DNA of 64,000 bases from Candidatus Tectimicrobiota bacterium (GTDB taxonomy: Bacteria > Tectomicrobia > Entotheonellia > Entotheonellales > Entotheonellaceae): positions 62,001-126,000 of the forward strand of contig BPKO01000005.1 in NCBI GenBank assembly GCA_026005175.1, given 5' to 3'. The notes below the pieces were generated by a model, which searched no databases, was not told where the DNA came from, and was given only the letters and a program-made list of their open reading frames with translations. The stretch's first letter is position 1. Every line of letters starts with the position of its first letter. A program made the position numbers and the translations under genes. Below are positions 18,195 to 27,097 of the stretch, piece after piece.

Positions 18195-19730
18195 GTAACC
18201 GTTCAGGTTCCCAAAATTCGTCTTGTCACACCCGTTGTTGATGCCGTATGATCGCTCCATGGCAATGCATCTACCTTTACCTCCTGAGATCTGGCATCGT
18301 ACACCGCGCGAAGCGCAGGACTATATCCTCGCGCTCGAAGCCCGTGTGGCGGCGCTGGAGGCCACCGTGCAGGAGCTGCGGGAGCGCGTGCAGCAGGACT
18401 CGCGCACCTCGTCGCGGCCACCTTCGAGTGATCCGCCCGCGCGCCAGCGACCACGTCGCCAGCCCAGTGGACGGCGTCGCGGGGGACAGCCCGGTCACCC
18501 GGGGCAGACCCGGACGCTGGTGCCCATGGAAGACGTGGATGTGGTGATCCCGCTCAAGCCCAAGGCATGCGCCCGTTGTCAGCAGCCCCTGGCGGGCGAA
18601 GACCCGCAGCCGCAGCGGCATCAAGTTGTCGAAATTCCTCCCCTCAAGCCGGTGGTGACCGAGTATCAGGTGCATCAGTTGGTGTGTGCGGCCTGCGGCG
18701 CCACCACGCGGGCGGCATGGCCTGAGGGAGTCCCAAGCGGGGTCTATGGGCCGCGGGTGCAGGCCCTCGTGGCGCTGTGTACGGGGGCCTATCGCCTCTC
18801 CAAGCGCACCACGCAGCAGCTGCTGGACGATCTCTTTGGCGTGTCGATGAGCCTGGGGACCATCCCTTCCCTGGAGGCGGCCACTGCCCAGGCCGTGGCG
18901 GTGCCCGTGGCAGAAGCGCGGGCTTATGTGCAGCAGCAGGCCAGCGTGTCGATGGACGAAACGGGCTGGCGCCAGGGGCGGCAGCGAGCTTGGCTGTGGG
19001 CGGCCGTGACAGAGGGGGTGACGGTGTTCTTGGTGCGCTTGTCGCGTGGGGGGCAAGTGGTGCGCGAGCTGCTGGGCAAGCCGTTTCGAGGCATCCTGGT
19101 GACGGATCGCTTTAGCGCTTACAATTGGTACCCGGTGCGCTGGCGGCAGCTGTGCTGGGCGCATCTGCTGCGCGATATCGAAGCGATGATTGCACGCGGT
19201 GGCCGCTCCCAGGAGCTTGGTGAAGCCCTGCGCGACGAGGCCCATCGGATGTTTCACTGGTGGCACCGGGTGCGCGACGGGACGCTGAAGCGCTCGAGCT
19301 TTCGCAATTACATGACCCCGGTGCGGCGCAAAGTCGAAGAGCTGCTGGAAGCTGGCACCCGCTGTGGCCACCCCAAGACCGCAGGGGTCTGCCGGGAGCT
19401 GCTGAAGCTGCATCAGGCCTTGTGGACGTTCGTGCACCTGGAGGGGGTGGAGCCGACGAACAACGCGGCGGAGCGGGCGCTGCGTCCTGGGGTGCTTTGG
19501 CGCAAGGGCAGCTTTGGCACGCAGAGTGCGCAGGGGTCGCGCTTTGTCGAGTCCATGATGACGGTGGTTGGCCACGCTGAAGCAGCAACGCCGCAATCCC
19601 CTTGCTTATCTCACCAGGCTGCGTGTGAGGCGGCGTTGCGGGGCGAAGCGGCGCCCTCCTTGCTGCCCGCAGACGACCTCGGCATGCCAGCGGGCAGCGG
19701 CATGATCCTTTGCCCCACCTGAACGGTTAC
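18195..19730 (+). mobile_element. IS66-family element, copy 1 (1536 bp)
   Basis: Terminal inverted repeats begin GTAACCGTTCAGG and end CCTGAACGGTTAC. The target sequence ggcatcggc is present on both sides (18186-18194 and 19731-19739). This makes a 9-bp duplication where IS66 elements normally give 8, perhaps one extra base. The element carries a single transposase gene and lacks the tnpA and tnpB genes of classical IS66, as in the ISBst12 subgroup. It is nearly identical to the inverted copy at 28182-29716. Confidence 0.92.
18259..19722 (+). CDS. IS66-family transposase (copy 1), frameshifted C-terminus
   Basis: The protein has an N-terminal coiled-coil helix (EARVAALEATVQELRERV), a basic linker and a zinc-binding region (CARCQQPL and CAACGATT). 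The DDE catalytic core has Asp in SMDETGW, Asp in LVTDRFSAYNWY and Glu in NNAAERALRPG. Compared with copy 2, the bases near 19570 read GG instead of A, a net +1. This replaces the native tail with an unrelated one after SMMTVV. The core is intact, so activity cannot be excluded. The ATG at 18259 is chosen because the conserved sequence starts there; a TTG at 18223 is upstream. Confidence 0.88.
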   Translation: MAMHLPLPPEIWHRTPREAQDYILALEARVAALEATVQELRERVQQDSRTSSRPPSSDPPARQRPRRQPSGRRRGGQPGHPGQTRTLVPMEDVDVVIPLKPKACARCQQPLAGEDPQPQRHQVVEIPPLKPVVTEYQVHQLVCAACGATTRAAWPEGVPSGVYGPRVQALVALCTGAYRLSKRTTQQLLDDLFGVSMSLGTIPSLEAATAQAVAVPVAEARAYVQQQASVSMDETGWRQGRQRAWLWAAVTEGVTVFLVRLSRGGQVVRELLGKPFRGILVTDRFSAYNWYPVRWRQLCWAHLLRDIEAMIARGGRSQELGEALRDEAHRMFHWWHRVRDGTLKRSSFRNYMTPVRRKVEELLEAGTRCGHPKTAGVCRELLKLHQALWTFVHLEGVEPTNNAAERALRPGVLWRKGSFGTQSAQGSRFVESMMTVVGHAEAATPQSPCLSHQAACEAALRGEAAPSLLPADDLGMPAGSGMILCPT

Positions 19731-19998
19731 GGCATCGGCAATCACCGGAATGGCCACCGTGGCGGCCACGGCACTGGCCGCTGCCGCCATTTCCGTAAGC
19801 GTGGTAAAGCCAAAGTCGGGCTTCCCCAGGCGGGTCACCGCCGTGCCCGCCCCGGTGAGGTACACGGCCGGGAAGCCTTCGCGCTCGATGAGCTTGGCGG
19901 TCAGGCAGTCGTAGGCGCCCGGGGCCACCACGATCCCCGGTTGCTGCAACAGCCGGCGCAGCGCGGTGGTGGTGCGCATGGCCACTTCCTCCTTGGTG

Positions 19999-20346
19999 CT
20001 AGACGAGTAGCGACTCCACGTACTTGTCGATCAGTTCGAGGTCCTCTTCGCTGAGCGACTGGAACTTGATGCCCATGCCGGAAGGGCCCAGGCCGGTGCG
20101 CGGATCGGCGTGGACGCTGTGCACGACGACGCCGGTGGTGACGATGAGGCGGTCGCAGTAGGGGAGGGCAAAGCCGATGCGCAGCTGCGTGCCCGGCGGC
20201 AGCGGCGTGTGGGTAGGGACGAAGATGCCGCCGCGCGAGAGGTTGTGAATGTAGTCGGTAAAGAACTGCTCGGCATCGCCGTACCTGAGCAGGATCTTCG
20301 TCGGCACGCGCCGCGCCCGGCGCCGCTCGCCACCCCGTTCCTGCAT
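19999..20346 (-). CDS. PilZ-domain protein
   Basis: A single PilZ domain of 115 residues. The c-di-GMP-binding motifs are present: an Arg-rich RRRARR segment near the start (RxxxR) and NLSRGG near residue 38 (D/NxSxxG). Stand-alone PilZ proteins relay c-di-GMP to motility, polysaccharide or pilus machinery. ATG 20346 is preferred over 20352 because AAGGAG then has a 9-nt spacing. It lies just upstream of the split PEP-mutase gene and downstream of the cyclase gene; spacing suggests its own transcription. Confidence 0.85.
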   Translation of the reverse strand: MQERGGERRRARRVPTKILLRYGDAEQFFTDYIHNLSRGGIFVPTHTPLPPGTQLRIGFALPYCDRLIVTTGVVVHSVHADPRTGLGPSGMGIKFQSLSEEDLELIDKYVESLLV

Positions 20347-20478
20347 GGCCATTTACTCCTTCCCGTCCCTGTGGCCTGTGGCTTCCTTCCCCAGGGTAAC
20401 GGCGGGCGCCGGGCGAAGTCAAGGCGGTTGCCAGCGGATCAGGTGACGTGACCCAGAGCGCACGGCACCGCTGCGGTC

Positions 20479-22002
20479 CTAGGGGGGTAGCTTGGGTGCC
20501 AAAAAGGCCTTCGCCTCCTCGGACACCGAAGTAAAGCGAATCACCACCCCACCTGCCGGCGCCACGGGCGCGCGCACCACTTTCGCAAAGAGCTCGCCCA
20601 CCAGGGCCCCTCACCGTGGCCTATCAGGAGCTGCAGCTTGAGATTACTCAGCAGCGCCACGGCATGTTCGGTCTGCAGCTCGGCAGCCCTGCGAGAGAGC
20701 CGCGTCAGCTGTCCGGCAAACACAGTTCGCCCTGCAAACTTTTCCTCTAGCACCGTGTAGCGCACCGCGATGGCTTCTGCGAGCGGGTGCAGGACTTCTG
20801 GGTCGTCGGGCAAGAACAGCCGGTAGGGGCCGCCGATGCCCCTAACTTCGTAGAGAGTGATGGGCTCCGGTACCCCCTTGGGTTCGACACTCATTTGCTG
20901 GACAACGGTAAGCAAGCCGGCCGTCTCGCTAAAGGTGGCGTTAGAAATTAGGATCTGGTCGTCCGTGGTGTAGGACTCGATGCGGCCGGCAAGATTGACG
21001 GCGCTGCCGACGACTCCGTACTTGGTGCGTTGTTGCGACCCGATGTTGCCGACGATCACCTCACCGGTGTGAATGCCGATGCCCATGCCCACTTCCGGCA
21101 GTCCTGCGACGCGGCTGTCGGCGTTGAGACGCTGCATTTGTAGCTGCATGGCTATGGCGCACGCTACGGCGCGCTGCGCGTCGTCGGGACGTTGAATCGG
21201 GGCGCCGAAAAGCACCAGGAGGCCGTCGCCGAGAATTTCGATAATAGTGCCCTGGTAATTCAGGATGACGGTTACCATGGCTTCCAGGTAGCGGTTGAGG
21301 AAGGTAAGCACCTCGTATGGGGCGAGGCGTTCGGCCAGGGCGGTGAACCCCCGCAAGTCGGAAATTAAAATCGTTACCTTGCGCTTTTCCCCGCCGAGCT
21401 CAAGCCCTTCTGGGGCATCGAGGAGTTGCCCCACGACCTCGTCCGAAATGTAGCGGCCGAAGATATCCCGGATAAACCGGTTGCGCGCTTCCAGGGATGC
21501 GGCTTTGCTTTGTAATTCGGCCTCGATGGCATCGGCGTGTTGTGTGGTCATCTCCAGCACCGTGGCCAGGTCGTCGCGCTCTTGATACAGGGCTTGGGCG
21601 AGGTGGTCGAAGTGGGCGGTAGTTACCTCTAGGGTGTGTTGCAGCTCGTCGCGCTCCTGCCGCAGCGCTTCGGCCAGCGCATCGAAGTGCGCGGTGGTGA
21701 CCCCCAGCGTGACGGCAAGCTGCTCTCGCTCGCGCTCGAGGGTGTCGGCGAGGTGGTCGAAGTGGGCGGTAGTTACCTCTAGGGTGTGTTGCAGCTCGTC
21801 GCGCTCCTGCCGCAGCGCTTCGGCCCAGCGCATCGAAGTGCGCAGTCGTCGTCTCCAGCAGCAGTTCCAGGTCGTCGCGTTCTCGCCGCAGGGAGACGGT
21901 TTGTTGGCGGAGGCGTTCCACTTCTGCCTGTAACGCCTGTCGTTCCTGGCGCAGAGCGGTGAGTTCTGCCAGCAGGGCCTGTTGCGAAGGCGGGGGAGTC
22001 AT
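20479..22002 (-). CDS. Coiled-coil class III adenylate/guanylate cyclase, two frameshifts
   Basis: The start ATG (22002) overlaps the STAS stop as TAATG. The N-terminal part contains five 25-residue coiled-coil repeats of the type RQERDELQHTLEVTTAHFD. A class III cyclase catalytic domain follows: VTILISDLRGFTALAERL near residue 190 (metal Asp), LGDGLLVLFG, GIHTGEVIVGNIG and YGVVGSAVNLAGRI. A C-terminal extension follows. One extra C at about 21826 and one missing G near 20600 break the frame. Read through, the tail becomes GELFAKVVRAPVAPAG and runs to a TAG at 20479. A probable output module of the signalling cascade encoded just upstream, making cyclic AMP or GMP. Confidence 0.82.
21526..21900. 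repeat. Five tandem 75-bp coding repeats
   Basis: Units 21601-21675 and 21751-21825 are identical over 75 bp, with divergent units between and beside them. Each encodes 25 residues (consensus RxERDxLxxxLExTTAHFDxL). The period is in frame, so unit number can change without breaking the cyclase frame. Confidence 0.85.
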
Positions 22003-22346
22003 TAGTCGATCTCTAACCGCAGGCCCGGCAGCAGGCGTTCGAAATTCTTCAGTGACTTCTGCTGCCACGGGAATTCGCTGCTGCCCTTGATCACCACCTG
22101 GCTGACGCGGTGCTGGCGAACCCGGAGGACAAATTTGGACAGGGTATTGATCCCGGAGCTGTTGAGGAACCGCAACCGGCGGAGGTCAACGACCAAGGTG
22201 AGGGGTTTCGCATCGGCGGCTGCGAGCAACAGGTGCAAGATCGGGGCGTATTCTTCCATACCGCGCAGGCGAAACGACCCCTGACAGGTCACCGTGGCAG
22301 AGTCCGGATCGTAGCGAACGACATACTCTTCATTGGCGATTTCCAT
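22002..22346 (-). CDS. STAS-domain anti-sigma-factor-antagonist-like protein
   Basis: A 114-residue single STAS domain. The phospho-acceptor region LVVDLRRLRFLNSSGINTL (residues about 51-69) contains the SSG motif where SpoIIAA-like proteins are phosphorylated. The family resembles the cyanobacterial slr1659-type regulators. It would be phosphorylated by the ATP-binding protein encoded upstream and dephosphorylated by the SpoIIE-type phosphatase. Its stop overlaps the cyclase start by one base, so the two are translationally coupled. Confidence 0.85.
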   Translation of the reverse strand: MEIANEEYVVRYDPDSATVTCQGSFRLRGMEEYAPILHLLLAAADAKPLTLVVDLRRLRFLNSSGINTLSKFVLRVRQHRVSQVVIKGSSEFPWQQKSLKNFERLLPGLRLEID

Positions 22347-22392
22347 AAGCCCATCCTTACTGTGATTCCAACGGCATGGCCACCTCCAAGGC

Positions 22393-22945
22393 TCATACCG
22401 ACAGGCAAACCATGGTGGTAACGGTCATGACCCTCGGCATCCTTGGCAAGGGATTCGAATTTCCAAGCCAGACTGGCGTTGTAATCGTGAAGCATGGTGA
22501 TGTATCCCAGACCAGAATCTGCGGTGCTGTCTGCTTCGGCATGGCGCGTGAGCTGTTCCATGTAGAGCTTATCGATATCCTCGCTCAGTAGGCGCCGAAC
22601 AAAATCTTGAAACGCTGCAGCCTCCCGCGAGGCGATGCTGTTCGTCACATAGAGGCTGATACTGTCGACTTCCAGGTACATATCGATACTGATAGCATAT
22701 TTTGGCGAAGCATAGCTGAATTTCATGGCGTTTTCCAGCAGTTCGTTGGCAATATAGCTGATGGCGCTCTTGATCTCGGCCTGGTGCTCGATGGAATCGC
22801 TGTCATCTCCTGGGAAAAACGTACTGAGGTAATCGGCGAGAAAATCGGCGGAAAGGCCATTGTTGCGCCAGCGCTGCTGAATGGGAAGGGAGGTGGGGGA
22901 AAATTTGATTTTCAGGTATTCGCAACTTTCTGAGGTTTTTTTCAA
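22393..22945 (-). CDS. ATP-binding protein of slr1658 type (switch kinase), frameshift at end
   Basis: The N-box ISYIANELLENAMKFSYAS (about 65-83) and the later DSGLGYITMLHDYNAS show a GHKL-like ATP-binding fold as in the slr1658/slr1659 pair. This is an atypical anti-sigma-factor/kinase partner of STAS proteins. An extra base near 22428 shifts the frame; corrected, the protein ends MTVTTMVCLSV with a TGA at 22395-22393, before the STAS gene. Left uncorrected, it overruns the STAS start to 22289. The base composition is lower in GC than the window average. It starts 38 bp after the phosphatase gene. Confidence 0.75.
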
Positions 22946-22983
22946 CGTAGTTCCCGATCACGTGTGCCATAGGCCGCCTCTTT

Positions 22984-24576
22984 CTACTTGATGCGCTTTA
23001 TCACAACCAGCGTGATGTCGTCGTAGACATGCTGGCTCCCAATGTGCCGCTGCAGGTCGGCGATCACCGCTGCCTTGATAGCTTCGGCTGCCTGCGTCCA
23101 GTGCTGGCTCGCCGTGCAGCACAGCCGCTCTAAGCCGTAGTGCTCTCCCCGCTTCGTTTTCGGCTTCGGTAATGCCGTCAGTGTACAGCACCACGCCGTC
23201 GCCGGGCTGGAGGGCTACCGTGGTCTGCCCGACGAAGGTGGCGATATCGTCGACGAGGGCGATGGGGAAGCCGAGGTCAACCGTGTCCACCCGTTCTACC
23301 GTGCCATTGCGGCGGATCACGAGCATTTCCTCGTGCTGGCCGCTAAGGTGCACGTATCCTGCGGCGTAGTCAAGCAGCGATAGGGTGAGATTCTTATCTG
23401 TGCCCATGCGTTGCACATTGCCGTATAGGGCGCGGTTCACGGCATCCAGAAACCGCACCGGGTCGGTTTCGCCCGATGGTCAGCAGGGCACGCACCACCG
23501 CCTGCGTCATGACCATGACCACCCCGCTTTCCAGGCCGTGGCCGGTAACGTCTCCGATGCCGATTTTGATCTGGCCGTTGTGCTGCAGCACGTCGTAGTA
23601 GTCTCCGCCCACCTCGTCGGCTGGCTCCATATAGCAAGCGATGTCCAGCTCCTCGATCTGCTTCAGCTCCTCCTCGGTGGGCAGAAGCATACGCTGGATT
23701 TTACGGGTCACGTCCAATTCGGCACCCAGCCGCATATTTTCCGCCTTGAGTTGTTCGTTTAAAGAGCTGATCTCGGCATTGGCCTGGGCCAGCTGCTCGG
23801 TGCGCTCGGCCACCCGCGATTCCAGGGTGCGGTTGGCTTCCTCAAGTTGTGTATTGCTGTAACGTAACTCCTCGAACAGCCGCTTAATGGCGTCGCGCAT
23901 GGCGTTGAGGTCGCGTGCCAGCAGGCCGATTTCATCGCGGCTGCTGGTGTCAATCTCGGCTTCCAGATCGCCGCTTGCCAAGCGGGAGGCCGACTGCTGG
24001 AGCTGCGACAGCGGACGTGCGATGGCGCGGCGGGTGATCAGCATCGAAGTCAGGAAAATCGCTACAATGAGCAGGACGGTCAGCGCCATGATGCCACCGA
24101 TGTTGAGCCAGAGTTCGTTCTGGATACTGGCGCGGGAAACGGCAAAGCGAATCGTCCCAACTTGGTTTCCCTCAAACAGAATCGGCGCCGTTTTGGTCAG
24201 GAATTTCGACGATTGCACAAAGTACTCAAAATCCTTGCCTCGAAATTTTGGGCGGGTTTTGGTGGTAATGACCGTGTTTTCCCCACCTCACGTCGGCGTA
24301 TACCAGGGCGTTGTCTAAAAACAATGCCTCGATGTAATCTCGCACGATGTCATTGTCCAGATTCCACAGCGGGGTAGGTAGACCGATCTGCGAGAGCGCC
24401 ACGATACCATCAAGCTTTTTTCGGAGCTCTGCCTCGAGCCGCGTCACATTCAAAAAGATCGCAATGGCAGCGAACACGAACAAAATGAAGGTGACGATAC
24501 CAACGAACCCGTAGCTAAACCGCCGGCTAATACTGTGAACCTTTGAGACAGGTTGGTCGCTGTCCCCTTTGATCAT
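22984..24576 (-). CDS. Membrane-bound SpoIIE-type serine phosphatase, three frameshifts
   Basis: Reassembled over small shifts near 24285, 23474 and 23145, this is one protein of about 530 residues. TM1 is near 22-45 (GIVTFILFVFAAIAIFL). A periplasmic sensor with the signature LPTPLWNLDNDIVRDYIEAL follows. TM2 (GGIMALTVLLIVAIFLTS), a HAMP domain (ARPLSQLQQSASRLASGDLE), a coiled coil and the PP2C/SpoIIE catalytic domain come next. The catalytic domain has DEVGGDYYDVL, IGIGDVTGHGLESGVVM, VLYTDGITEAENEAG and DDITLVVIKRIK at the end. It should dephosphorylate the STAS protein in response to a periplasmic signal. The binding protein is encoded 15 bp upstream. Confidence 0.85.
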
Positions 24577-24591
24577 GACAGAACCTCCCCT

Positions 24592-25342
24592 CTATTTCAC
24601 CTCAGGCGGTTCCATGTTGTAGGCTTTCAAAATCTCCTGCGCCTTGCCCCGGCGGTATAACGCCAGCAAGGCTTGGTTGAAGCGATCCACCAGCTTCTTG
24701 TCCGTGTGCTTCTTCGAAAAGCCAATGTAATACTTCAGTCGCTGCTGACTGCCGGCGTACCGGATATTGGTTAGCTTCAACTTGGCAATCAGCGCGTTTC
24801 CGACGTCGCGGTTAGAAAACACTGCATCTACACGCCCCAGCGCGAGTTTTTTGAAGCCTGCTTCATCATCAGGCCGCATGTCGATGGTCAGGTCGCCGAT
24901 CTGTGCCCGGATCTGCTCAAGCGCGGTCGCCGTGTTGGACGGGCCGTAGACAGCGACGCGATAGCCCTCTTTGACCGTCAGCCACGTCTTTGAATTGCAG
25001 AGGGTTGTCGTCACGCACGAAAAAACCGTATTCGGTGACCAGCAGCGGCGGCGAAAAATACAACCACTTGGCACGCTCCGCGTTCCAGCCGATGACGAAC
25101 ATGCCGTGCACCAGGCCCAGCCTGACCTCTTCCTGGGCGCGTTTCCAGGACAGCAACCTGAAGGAACAGGTGATCTGTATCTCGTCGCATACTTTGCGGA
25201 TCAAGTCGGCTACCGGGCCGGACACGACGCCGTCAATGGCGTAATTAAAGGGGAAAAAATCCTGTGTATTGAATTTCAACTCCGCGGCCTGTACACCACC
25301 CGCGAGGAACAACACCATCATAACGGCATATATCCTTTGCAT
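24592..25342 (-). CDS. Periplasmic amino-acid-type binding protein, frameshifted
   Basis: A family 3 solute-binding protein with signal peptide MQRIYAVMMVLFLAGGVQA (cleavage before AELKFN). Typical lobes follow: FFPFNYAIDGVVSGPVADLI, VRLGLVHGMFVIGWNAER and FKKLALGRVDAVFSNRD, with C-terminus ALYRRGKAQEILKAY. One extra base near 24978 breaks it; corrected, the join reads ADVKEGYRVAVYGPS. ATG 25342 follows AGGAGA. No permease or ATPase is nearby. The next gene downstream is the membrane SpoIIE phosphatase, so this protein probably serves as the ligand sensor for it rather than for transport. Confidence 0.82.
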
Positions 25343-25886
25343 GGTTATCTCTCCTATTGTTACTCCCAATCGACGTGCATTATCGCATCGTCTTGAATAT
25401 AACAATCCAGACTCCTAGGATGGCGACAACGCGTGTTTTCATGGAGCCGCCTCCTCGTGTAATTCCTGCGCGGCTGCATAGGTGTGGGCCGAAGGCGCCG
25501 CGTCTGGCACTACACGTGCTCGGCTACCGGCCAGAGGCGAAACGTCTTACAGTACGCATCAAAGCTCGACGGTTTGGCGGGGGACTACGCAGGCTAGGAA
25601 ACCACCGCACCGAGGAACTTCGACCAGCGCTACGCGACTGCTCGAGGTCTCCGCACTTGGGCAGCTCAGCAGGCTCGCTCCTTACAAGCGTCCCAGCCTA
25701 CATGCGTGGCTTTTTCCACCAGCAAGCGGTGCCGGTAGAAATAAATTGTATTTATAACAGGCCACATCTTTTGGATCAAGAAAAAAATGTTAAGTGTTGC
25801 CTCCTCCCTTGCGGCGGCTGCGTATTCGAGTCACAGCTCTTGCCGCTTCTGTCCCTCGCTGGGCGATGCAACAACTCATGTATCGA
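25343..25886. other. 544-bp spacer without a recognised gene
   Basis: This stretch lies between the binding-protein start and the alcohol dehydrogenase end. It holds open frames without domain, codon or ribosome-site support, and an AT-rich patch around 25740-25800. No tRNA or clear palindrome was seen. It may hold the promoter of the signalling operon and remnants of older sequence. Confidence 0.5.
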
Positions 25887-26982
25887 TCAGGGACGGGCGT
25901 GGGGCACGATGGCCACGTGGATGGCCGGCTCGCTGGGAAAGCGCCCGGCCAGGGTCTGAATGGCCCGCTCGGCTTCGCTGAGGTCGAAGCTGTGGGTGTG
26001 CAGCTTGTGCAAGGGATACTTCTGGGCTTCGATGAGGCGCACCGCCTGCTCGAACGAGGCCTCGTCCACCCCCCACACGCCGCGCAGGGTGAGCTCCTTG
26101 TGCAGCAATTCGTCGCTGTAGAACTCGGGCACCGGCCGCTGCCCCTTGAGGCCGGCGATGACCACCGTGCCGCGCGGCGCCGCCATGGCGATGGCCTGGG
26201 TGACCGCCTGCGGGGCGTAAGGGGTGGTGTCGAGCACCACACGGGCCCCGCCGCCGGTGGCTTCGCGCACCACGGCCACGGCGTCTTCGGCTTCGACGTT
26301 GATGGTGACGTCGGCCCCGAGCTCGCGGGCCAGCCCCAGCTTGTGCTCGTCGCGGGCCAGGCCGGTGATGAGGATCTGGCCGGCGCCCGCCTCGCGGGCA
26401 GCAATCACCGCACACAGGCCGCGCTGGCCGCAGCCCAAAATGGCCACCGTGTCGCCCGGACGCGTCTGCGGCACGTTGACCGCCCAGGCAAAGCCGGCCC
26501 CCAGGGGATTGAAGAGCACGGCGATTTCGGCCGGGATGTCCGGGCGCATCTTGCGCAGCGCCGAGGCCGGGGCAATGTAGAGGTACTCGGCGTAGCCGCC
26601 CCACAGCGCCGGCGGCTTGTCGATGCTGGTAAAGCCATAGCCGCCCCCCTGGGGACAGTGGCGGTAGTCGCGCCGCGCACAGGCCTCGCACTGCCCGCAG
26701 CCATAGCGCGAGCGCACCGCCACCCGGTCGCCTACTGCGACGCCCCAGCGCTCTTGCGCCCGCTCGCCGATCTCGGCCACGAGGCCCAGCGGCTCGTGGC
26801 CGGGAATGAGGGGCAAGGGCGAGGGAAACTCCCCCTCGTACTGCTCGTAGTCGGTGCCGCAGATGCCACAGGCCTCAAGGCGCACCAGGGCTTCGTCGGG
26901 GACCAATGGCGGGCAAGGGAAAGGTGCGCAGCTCCAGGCGTCTTGGGGCAGTGAGCACCGCCGCGCGCGCCGTCGTGGTCAT
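25887..26982 (-). CDS. Zinc-dependent alcohol dehydrogenase, frameshift near start
   Basis: A medium-chain dehydrogenase of about 365 residues. The catalytic zinc region is GICGTDYEQYEG and IPGHEPLG. The structural zinc Cys cluster lies in GCGQCEACARRDYRHC near 100-115. The Rossmann motif is VAILGCGQRGLCAV, followed by a long C-terminal lobe. From ATG 26982 (after GGGAGGACG) the frame reads MTTTARAAVLTAPRRLELRT, then an extra C near 26904 shifts it; corrected, the join is PAIGPDEALVRLEACGICG. It oxidises an alcohol or polyol with NAD(P). The LVPDEAL-type N-terminus resembles threonine/sorbitol dehydrogenase-like enzymes. Substrate unknown. Confidence 0.85.
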
Positions 26983-27016
26983 GGTTACGTCCTCCCTTTC
27001 CAGGGTGAGCCTCTGG

Positions 27017-27045
27017 CAGATACCCCACCGGCCGCCAGATGTCAA
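27017..27045 (-). promoter_or_regulatory. Candidate promoter of the alcohol dehydrogenase gene
   Basis: On the minus strand TTGACA (27045-27040) and TATCTG (27022-27017) are 17 bp apart. It faces away from the next promoter. Confidence 0.45.
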
Positions 27046-27068
27046 GCGCCTTTGCGCGGGGACGGCGC

Positions 27069-27097
27069 TTGACAGAGCCGCGGGCGCGGCATAACGT
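27069..27097 (+). promoter_or_regulatory. Candidate promoter of the M48 peptidase gene
   Basis: TTGACA (27069-27074) and TAACGT (27092-27097) are 17 bp apart and 56 bp before the start. The -35 is perfect, the -10 weak. Confidence 0.4.

Larger units (their letters stand above)
17538..19979 (-). pseudogene. PEP mutase/isocitrate lyase-like gene split by IS66
   Basis: Two pieces join perfectly when the element at 18195-19730 is removed. The N-terminal part (from ATG 19979, ribosome site AAGGAGGAA) encodes RRLLQQPGIVVAPGAYDCL up to PVIADA. The C-terminal part (18194-17538) resumes with DADTGYGGPLNVYRTV and ends near 17538. This is the isocitrate lyase/PEP mutase superfamily fold with the metal-binding DADTGYG, the KRCGH catalytic loop and EDQTFPKRCGH. 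Members cleave 2-methylisocitrate or oxaloacetate, or hydrolyse carbon-phosphorus substrates; which one is not certain (KRCGH favours methylisocitrate lyase or oxaloacetate hydrolase). The insertion inactivates the gene. Confidence 0.85.

Noticed and set aside
19901-20614. Minus-strand frame spanning PilZ and the cyclase end
   Set aside because: It is a shadow of the PilZ gene; only its upstream part is of use, as the corrected cyclase tail shows.
21601-21825. The 75-bp repeats as a CRISPR or regulatory array
   Set aside because: They are in frame, contiguous and encode coiled-coil units of the cyclase.
25357-25959. Long plus-strand open frame over the 25.4-25.9 kb spacer
   Set aside because: No domain, no ribosome site and it runs into the antisense of the alcohol dehydrogenase; high-GC DNA often gives such frames.
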